Source of the DNA: Sisyra terminalis
Lineage: Eukaryota; Arthropoda; Insecta; Neuroptera; Sisyridae
Direction: 5' to 3'
NCBI GenBank assembly: GCA_958496175.1
Contig: OY292278.1
Location: 29,574,001-29,638,000 of the forward strand
Length of the DNA stretch: 64,000 bases
A program made the translations under genes and the position numbers. This document shows, in pieces, positions 37,801 through 46,800 of this stretch (position 1 is the first letter of the stretch; every line of letters begins with the position of its first letter). The notes below the pieces were generated by a model. The model was given only the letters and a program-made list of their open reading frames with translations. It was not told the origin of the DNA and made no database searches.

Positions 37801-40800
37801 GTATATTTTTTTTTAAATTTGAACAAACAAATTGCTGTAATTTGGGCTCAAGTGTACTTTAGCACACCCACAATCTGACAATATTGCATTTTCGACTTTG
37901 TTTTTAATTAAATTCGCGATATTTTTGTTAATTCCATTCTAATATGGTATAATTCTCGCTTTTGTGGCTAAATTTTCATTATGAACCGATTTAATCGTGA
38001 ATTAAATTAAAAACAAAGTCCAAAATGCAACATTGCCAGATTGTGGGTGTGCTAAAGTACACATGAGCCGTAATTTGTTTCAATTGTCATTTGGATTTCT
38101 TTCAATTTCAAATTTTTTCGGATTTTTTTTATTTGCCAATTATTGGGTCAATGTTGACTGTGAATATATCACGGGTAGCTACTAGTGTTTCATAACTATA
38201 ATGATGCAAATTCTGTTCAGAACTCTAGCTACAAAACAAGAACGGTTGAGATTTATTTCCAGAAACAACTTCTTATCTACGTTTATCATACACACGCATT
38301 GGTTTTCATTATATTACAGTATTAATTTAGCACTGAAGTTTCTTAACAAATTCTTTATTTTGCAAAGCTTCCTTTAACGGATTTAAATAATTGTCGAGTA
38401 GTTATTTTTGCAAAGTGTAGATAAGTACAACTTTAAGTGGCTTTTAGTTGTATTGCCTATTAATTATAATACATAGAACAACTAGAGGTGTAAATAAACC
38501 ATATTAGTTAAACAGTTAACAGATTGTGTTGAACGTTAATCAAATTTTGAATAAAGCAGAAGTTCTTAAATTATATAATCTAAGAAATTTCTACCTTTAA
38601 AATTCCTATCATGAGAAGTAAAGAAAAAATATATTTTGTTATTTTTAAAGAAACCAAAGCTATACATACTATACAACAAAAAAATCTTTTATTTAAAGTT
38701 AATAAAGGATCGGTGGGGGGGGTCACATAAGTAATGGGAGCCATTTTAGTACTTGATGTTCAAGTAACCGAATAAATACTTTGAGTTTTGTTTTTTCGTA
38801 ATCTAAAAGGATTTGAGCAAAATACAACTCTATAGTCGTGGAAATATAGTACAGTAAATATTTAGTTATATAGAATGAATAAATGTGATCTGTATAAATG
38901 GATAGAGCACTGTTCAGTAAATGACAAGCCGCACTAGAAGTAACTGCAAGCAACATTTTGGATGGATCCGATGGATCCAAATTTGGAGCCAACTAAGTAA
39001 AATGCGACAGCGCCTGTGTTGAAAGCGTTAGAACCTACGTATAGAAATCTTTCTTTTCTGGTATAACTAAGTAAAGCTAGTAAAATGCAAGTACCATAAG
39101 CATGGTCTATCCAAATGTACATATCAATGGTTCTTAATGATTTTATTCATTTTATGTACTTATTTATAAATATAATACCTTGATATTTATTTACATCCTG
39201 GTTATACAGGATTTTATTTTATTTTGATTGTCTAATTATATTTATTTTGATTTATTTCAATTGTAAAGATTGTTGTAAAAATGTTAGCTCTGTTAGGATG
39301 AGCGTCTACTAAATGCATACTTTATTTCGTAATGAACCTATTATACCGGGCCTATGCACAGATGATTTGCTTCATCTCTATAGGTGCATATCTATATATA
39401 AAATTTTGTATGTAAATATGTATGTATTACATCCTGGTAATAAATTAAATTAAATAAATATGTTTTGAATTTGAAAAATCATATTTTATTTTTCCAATTA
39501 AGATGGGTTTGGTGAATGCGCATATGAAACCGGTGGAGGTCAGTGCCTCCTACTAACAATTCCTAAGAACCACTAATTTAAAATAAATTTATTCGAAGGG
39601 TTTTCTTATTCTGTTTTTAATTCTCCTCCATCACCACTCTAGGGATTAAAACTAATAGAAACATTTAAACATAGTTGGATCGCTATATCTAAATTTAATA
39701 GATAATTCTAGAATACTTTTACTTTTTAGAAAAGAAATCCAAGACGGAATCCTATTTAAATTTATTTAAAATGATTAAATTTAAACTAATTCAATGATCT
39801 TTCAGTATTATACACCATCTTGCATTGGATGTTTCAACATCCCGAGTGTGAACCTTGACAGTAAGTTATAAATTAGTGTTTCTATATATATATTTTTTAA
39901 AATTTATTCGAAATGATCAAACAAAAATCGAAATAGATTGTTTTCTAATTGAAATTAATTGCTCGCATCACTTAAATCGTTTCCTGCGTTCTTGGATGCA
40001 GTTCTTTCAGCTGTATTGAGAAAAATTTGGCAATTTCAATTTTGAGTAAAATTCATTTTGAAACATAATGTGAGTTGACAGTTTTTGGCAAAGTTGGTTG
40101 AAAGTACTGAGTCATCGGAACAAATAAAGTCAGTGCATATCGAATTAAAATTTCTAGGTGGGTGACGACAGACTATTGTTACAGTGTGCTCGTATATTTG
40201 AATCCGACATCATTGAATTGATCTAACGAGAATAGCATCAGAACAATCGCACCTATTGTTAGTATTAAATCGCGGCTTGTTAGATGGGAAACGTAAGCTC
40301 GTTGCCAACAGGAATTGTAAGTTTTGAAATCTTACCTTTGGCATAGCACCTCCAACTGCTCCTCCGCCACCACCACCCTGTCGTCCTGGATTTATATATA
40401 AACTCTCAGTCCTTTTAGGTTGTCCTGGTGATGGAATGATGTCCTGACCTAAGTTCCGGTTGCGTAGAAGAATATCTTCAAACGGTGGATTACTGGCCGC
40501 TGGCGTTGTTGTTTGTACGTTATACACCTTTGCGTTGTTTTGCGGCATGGCTCCCATTCCAGACATAACAGATCCATTTCCGGTGTTCGATAAGGGTGTT
40601 CCAGCCCGTCCTATCGAAGGTGCTCGTTGAGACCTATCTGTCATATCTGGCGTAGGAGCTAAAGTTTTATCAACGGACGGTTGTCGTGACCCTAAACGAC
40701 CCGTCGCTCGGGCGTAGCGATCTACGCTCGAATCGCGGCTAGGCGGCCGATTATAATGGTCGAAACGATCGATAGAACTTTGCGAATGGATACCTTCTAA

Positions 40801-43800
40801 ACTTGGTCGCATTCCTGGCTGTCGAGAATTTCTTCGTACGCTTGTTTGCTGATTATATCCAGATTGGGTCATTTGGTTTTGCGAATCGATTGGCGGTGAT
40901 TGTGGAAGAGAATTTGGCATATTAGGAATTCTATTTTGGTCGATTTGATTCATGTCGGGTTTGTAGTCTTGATAAGTGTTTGATGCGGCATAATTTTGTT
41001 GATTACTATATGAATTAATTTGTTGGCTATACTGTGAAGGGTAAGATGTTGGTTGTTGTTGATAAAGCTGTTGTTGTTGGTTGTAAGAAGCTTGCGGTGT
41101 CTGCTGTTGATTGTATTGCGGTTGTGATTGACTAGATACTTGTGGAATTTGATTGTATGATTGAGGTTGATTAAGTTGGGATGGTTGATTGTAGTTGGAC
41201 TGAGCATAATTTTGTTGGTTTGTCTGAGTTTGAGACGGAGGTGGCGACGATGGAAAATTGGATATGGGAGTCGTATAAGAGTTTGGAAGGTTTTGAGAGT
41301 TAGGATACGTTTCTAATGAAGGTTGTTTTATTGAACTATTAAATGTATTATTGGTTTGTTGTAAAGTAGGGTTGGCTGGTGTTGGTTTTGCAACATCTTT
41401 TTGCATCAATATCGATTTGCCAGGAAGCGTGTCTTCTGGAGGAGGTACAAACTTCCTGGGTTCTCTTTGTCTTAGTCTATCTAAACCAGGTTGTTTGAAA
41501 TCTGGTGCAAATTGTTTTGCAGTTACTTGAGCTACATCGGAATCTTCTTTTGCGTGATCAGCAGCAATGTCTGCTAGTTCAGCTTTTCCTCGTGCAGTCG
41601 CAGTCCTGTAATTTAGATAAAAAGAACAAAAATTATTGAGGAACCACTAAAATTTGTCATTAACCAAGAAATTTATAATATTTTAAAGCGATGATTACAA
41701 TAGAAATATTTAAGTTGCACTACCTTTGTACCTTCTCTCTGTTCTTTCCATGTATTAATTATATTTTAATTTACGTAGTACTGTTATAAGGTAACATTAC
41801 TAACATAAGGGTAAAAATGAGTAAGTTGAGAAGTGCTATACGCTATGTACTGGAAATCAATTCTTTCACTCAAAGAAAGGCAAAACATGAAGACCTCTGG
41901 TTTTCCACATAATAACAATATTTGAACTTAAATATTTTCGGGGTATCCGGTTTTTTTCATCATTTAAAATTGTTTGCTATGTTGTTCCAGGTGAAAATTC
42001 GCCCAAAATTTTGTTTCGCTTTTTTCCCTGACCTTCCTTATGCAAAACCGGATATACCAAATATTTGTAATGTTGTTTGTAAAAGCTATTTCACACTTAT
42101 CCTTTCGTTTTTAATTCGTTGGTTCTAATATCAATGGCCCGGTGTGCATGTTCGCCGTCTGGGATCGACCAGAAATAGCTTCCCTATTTTATTATTAGTC
42201 AAGAAAATTGGTGAAAAGTCAAACACCTTTAAATTTTTTCATTATTTGAAAATGTACTATTCGTGTTTTGCTCAAAGTGCACTCCCTATGCTACGCTACT
42301 GTCTAATACAGTGGTTCTTAACCTGGGTTCGATCGAACCCCAGAGGATCGGTGAGTCTGTCTCACGGGTTCGGCGGAGGTCAAGACACAGCCTCGAAAGC
42401 CTATGTAAAGCTTTCGGATAAATACCTCTGTTTGGAATTTTAAAAAATCATATTTTATTTTCCCAATTAAGAAGGGTTCGATGAAAGTGCGTATGAAACC
42501 GGGAGGGTCAGTACCTCCAACAAGGCTAAGAACCACTGGTCTAATAACTTGAATAAATTTAATAAAAACGACAGAGTAGGTAAATGTGCAATGGCTTTAA
42601 TACACTTTTTAATATGCGAAATAAAACTTGAACGAAAAAATTGATAAAATATCCAAAGTTGAATTGAACATTTGTTACAAAAGTTGTACTTTGCACTGAG
42701 TTTGATTGTTAACTTTATTTTCCTGTTATTCATTTAAAAATGATCTGCTTTGCCATGATGAACTGTGTTGTTTCGACAAGCTTTATTTTGTTACGTTTTG
42801 TCACGAAGTATAAATGACAGGAGAACGAACGCTGTATTGCAAAGTCGTCCACAAAATGAGGGCACAGTGTAGAGGAATGTAATGTTAATAGTATACACGT
42901 ATGAATATAAACGCCAGAAACATTTTCATATAATTCACAAGAGATTAATAGTTTCAATATAAAATTGTTTTCTAAACATAAGTCAAATTAAGTAATAATG
43001 AAATTATGTTATATTAAATGTATTAAATTATTTGAGGATAATATTTTGACAGCTTTAGCCTTAGTTTGAATTACAATAACAAAAAAGCGAACCACCAATA
43101 ACAATTCAGTACATTAAGTTGGTCATGTTTCTTAGCGATAATACGCTAATAGTGGCCGAAAAAATAACTAAGCCATGTTTGAATTTTTGAGGATACGGGA
43201 ACTAATAAATTGCCAATCTCGTTCGTTCTCCTGTTATTTATTCTTCGTGCGTTTTGTTCTGTTCTGTCATATACAGAAACTCCTGTAGAATGTAAGTGGA
43301 ATCAACGTTAAGAATTTTTGTACACCGTCATTCCATTCCACGCAGTCCATCCAAAAAATAAGTAACGCCGAACTTGCTGAAGTGGCGCGTGCTTGAATAA
43401 ATACACCACAAGCACACCTCTGAGGTAAGAAGAACTAATGGATTTTGTGAAATCCGTTGAAAATTGATGGGTTATGTATAGGGACCCTTAGAAGTTTTGT
43501 GAATAAAATTCAAAGACTTAGAGCAGGGATGGCAAACCTTTGGGAGGTGTGGGTCAAATTGTTTTCATATTTTTTTCTAGTATTAGCTCGTGGGTCACTT
43601 ATGTGCGTGGCATTTATCAGCGCCTTATAAGGTGAAACAGAGACGGAACGATACAAGCGCTATGGAAGTCTCTTTCTACAAACATAACAAATGGTTGCTT
43701 AGCCATCGTGGGTCAGTTAAAAAACTTACGTGGGCCACTGTCTGACCCACGGGTCAAAGGTTCGCCATCACTGACTTAGAGTATAAAATGATTACCTTGA

Positions 43801-46800
43801 AATAGCGATATCGGCCTTCTGTAATGCTATTTTGGAGGCTCGTTGAGCAGCATTAACGGCAGCGTCGATTCGTTCTCGAAATTTGGCCGATCGAATTAAA
43901 AATAAGTGTTTTTTCTTTTGGCTAGTAATGAGAACGTTGTTTTTGTATTTGCCTTCTTCTTTGGAACCATCTCGGAATGTGGTGACACCATAGCCATATT
44001 TCTTATTGGCGAACCATTCACCCTCGTAGCGGAGACCATCCGATCGTTCACTGATACCAAAACCAGTTCGTTTGTCGTTTTTCCATTCACCCATATACGT
44101 TTCGGTAACGCTCGCATCCATTTGTTCATCCTATTTGTAAAAGTTTGAAAAAAAACCATTAACTTTTTTTTTCTTTATTTTCATTCATAAAAATTTATTG
44201 TGTACGATAAAAACGAATAAAACTAACACGAGGTTTCTTTTTTCCTTTTTATCTTCTTTTCAGAAATAATAAATAATTTAGTACCTACACATATGAGGCA
44301 TATGGCGAAGATGCACAATATTCATAACAGAAGTCATTTTTCAACGGCGCTAGTTGAGCTTTCGGTATTTTACCTATTTTTTCTCTCTATATTATGTGGC
44401 ATGTCCAAGTCTTTTGTTATCTTTGTTTTTACGGATCAAACATACTAAAATATATATATCTCGTAGTTTGTGTAAATAAAGACAAAAAAGACTGGATAAG
44501 CGTTACAAACGAAGAGAGATAAATATACACACGTGTTATTTTCCCATTCCACAGTGTGAAGTGGAAAAGTTTATTTTAAAACATGGGTTTTCTAGCTTTT
44601 CTGGTTCTGGGTCAATTGTCTGCATCTTTTCCATAACATATTACGAGCATTATTGGCTTCACAATATTCGTCTTAAAAGAACAATTGGAGTTCGTGAAAT
44701 TTTACTTATGAGAAATTTTCTTTATATACGTTTAATCTAAACTTTTCATAGTACATAATCAAGTTTGAGAGAATGAAAGTCTGGTTTTTATCATCTGTTA
44801 ATCATCAATATTATATACAGAATGTTTCAAATGAGAACAAATAATAAAATACTTGTAATTCCAAAGATATTTCAATATACAAAAATCAATATACGGATAT
44901 ATTTCTTTTACCCTAAATTTCCAGATTTTTTAACTAATGTTTTTAAGAAAAATTGAAAAATTGTTTTAACTTTCGAAAAGGTACAACAGTTTCATTAACA
45001 TCAATATTATTATCAATGTTGTAAGAAAATGCTTTACTGTGCTTGAATATAGAGGGCTTTTTTTACTTTAAGTTTTTTTTTTTATTGTTATTTATCATCG
45101 CTACAATAAGTACTAAGGTCATTAGTGACTCTAGGGTTAATAAAAATTCGTGTATCAAAAAAATTGAAAATTTGCTCGATACGAGATTCGAACCCAACAT
45201 AAACCAGCTTTGGAGCGATCACCTATAAGACCACTCGGTCACCAGTAGGTAAATTACTAACTTTTGGTTATCAAAATAAAAATTATTAATTTTTATGGTA
45301 TAACATGCTAATTTATTCAATCAAATTTATGGAACGAACTTTTTCATCGTATGTTACTCTGAAGAGTTCAGACGCTTGACAAATGAAAACTTGAACAAAA
45401 AAAAATGTAAGACTTCAACCGTCACGATACTTTTGCTATAAAATATTATAGTGGTCACAAACTTACAGTTGGTTCTAAACTTACTTATATAATATGCTTT
45501 TAGAAGCCTATAGTTGACTTATGTGATTAGTTGAAAAAAAATAAATACTGCTTTTGCTAACTGAATTATTTAATCAGTTTTTTACTCTTCAAGCCGCTTT
45601 TTTCATCTACATAAGTGAAATATTGGTATTTAAGCAATGTTAGACGAAAAAGAGGAGGATAGTTATATATTTTGGATAGTGCAGTTATGTTTGTTAGGGT
45701 CGGTATTTTTACTCTTGGATAGATATACCATACTCTCAAGATATATAATTAGTAGATACAAAGGACATAGGACGATAAGTATAGTGAATCGACCCCTTGA
45801 TGCTGACTTAATCATAATAGTGCCATATAATTTTTATATTAATGATTGAATCCATTTAATAGAAAACAAGTGATTTCATATTATTGTTTTTAATATTTTC
45901 TGTTATTTGCACTCGTATAGTATTCGAGTAAGCTCTGTTTTTGTTTATAACATTAATGGATTTTTGTGTAAAAAAAACGATTTTAATTTTTTTTGGATGT
46001 GGCGTACTGGTTTTTTAAAATTTAAAAGACTCATAATTCTAAAGGAAATTGGATGGGAAATTCGAAAAAAATAATTTCGTAATTGTACCAAAATTGTATT
46101 ATGGTTAAAAATTAAAATAAAAAGAAAAAGCTCTCTTTTTTCAAGGATCTTATAAATCGATATAGCTCTTATTTTTTTTTTAGAAGCTACCATCAGCCCC
46201 TAAAACATCCAAAATTCAAATAAATCGATTCACGATTTGCTGAGAATTTTTTTTTAAGATATGGTAATACATATGGATCTGAAACTTACCGAATCTTAAC
46301 AGTACCAACATACCTTGAAATTATGAACCAAATACCCTTCTGGGGCCGATTCACTATACTTATCGTCCTATGTTCTTTATCTAATTGATAAATCCTAAAT
46401 AAATCACTATTTTAGATGAAAATACGCATATTTTCTCTATTCCCTGGATAACATTTTTTCTGGATGATAAATGTTTCTATATAGATGCAAAAATACCGAT
46501 CTTAGTGTGATACAGATACAATTTATGAAAAAGCTTTATTTTTGGTAAATGTTGAACTTAAGAAAAAGTTGAGAAAAAATAAAAATTACGACTGTCATTT
46601 TATTTATGAAGAATTGTAAAATTTTGCCATTTTTTTGCAAGAACTTTTCCTGCACAATGTACACTGTAAAGTACTAAATCTTACATATAAAGTAAAAATA
46701 AAATAATCTGTCAATTACTGTTACTGGCTATTACTACTACTTAGCATTACACTTTTGGAATGAGGAAAAAATAACTTCGAAATATTTTGGTTTTTTTTGT

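Noticed and set aside
38723..39122. Two overlapping minus-strand frames
   Set aside because: No acceptor/donor logic, no domain; part resembles a dispersed repeat.
42144..42536. Open frames of 99 and 72 codons on opposite strands
   Set aside because: They run through two hAT MITEs and their target duplications.
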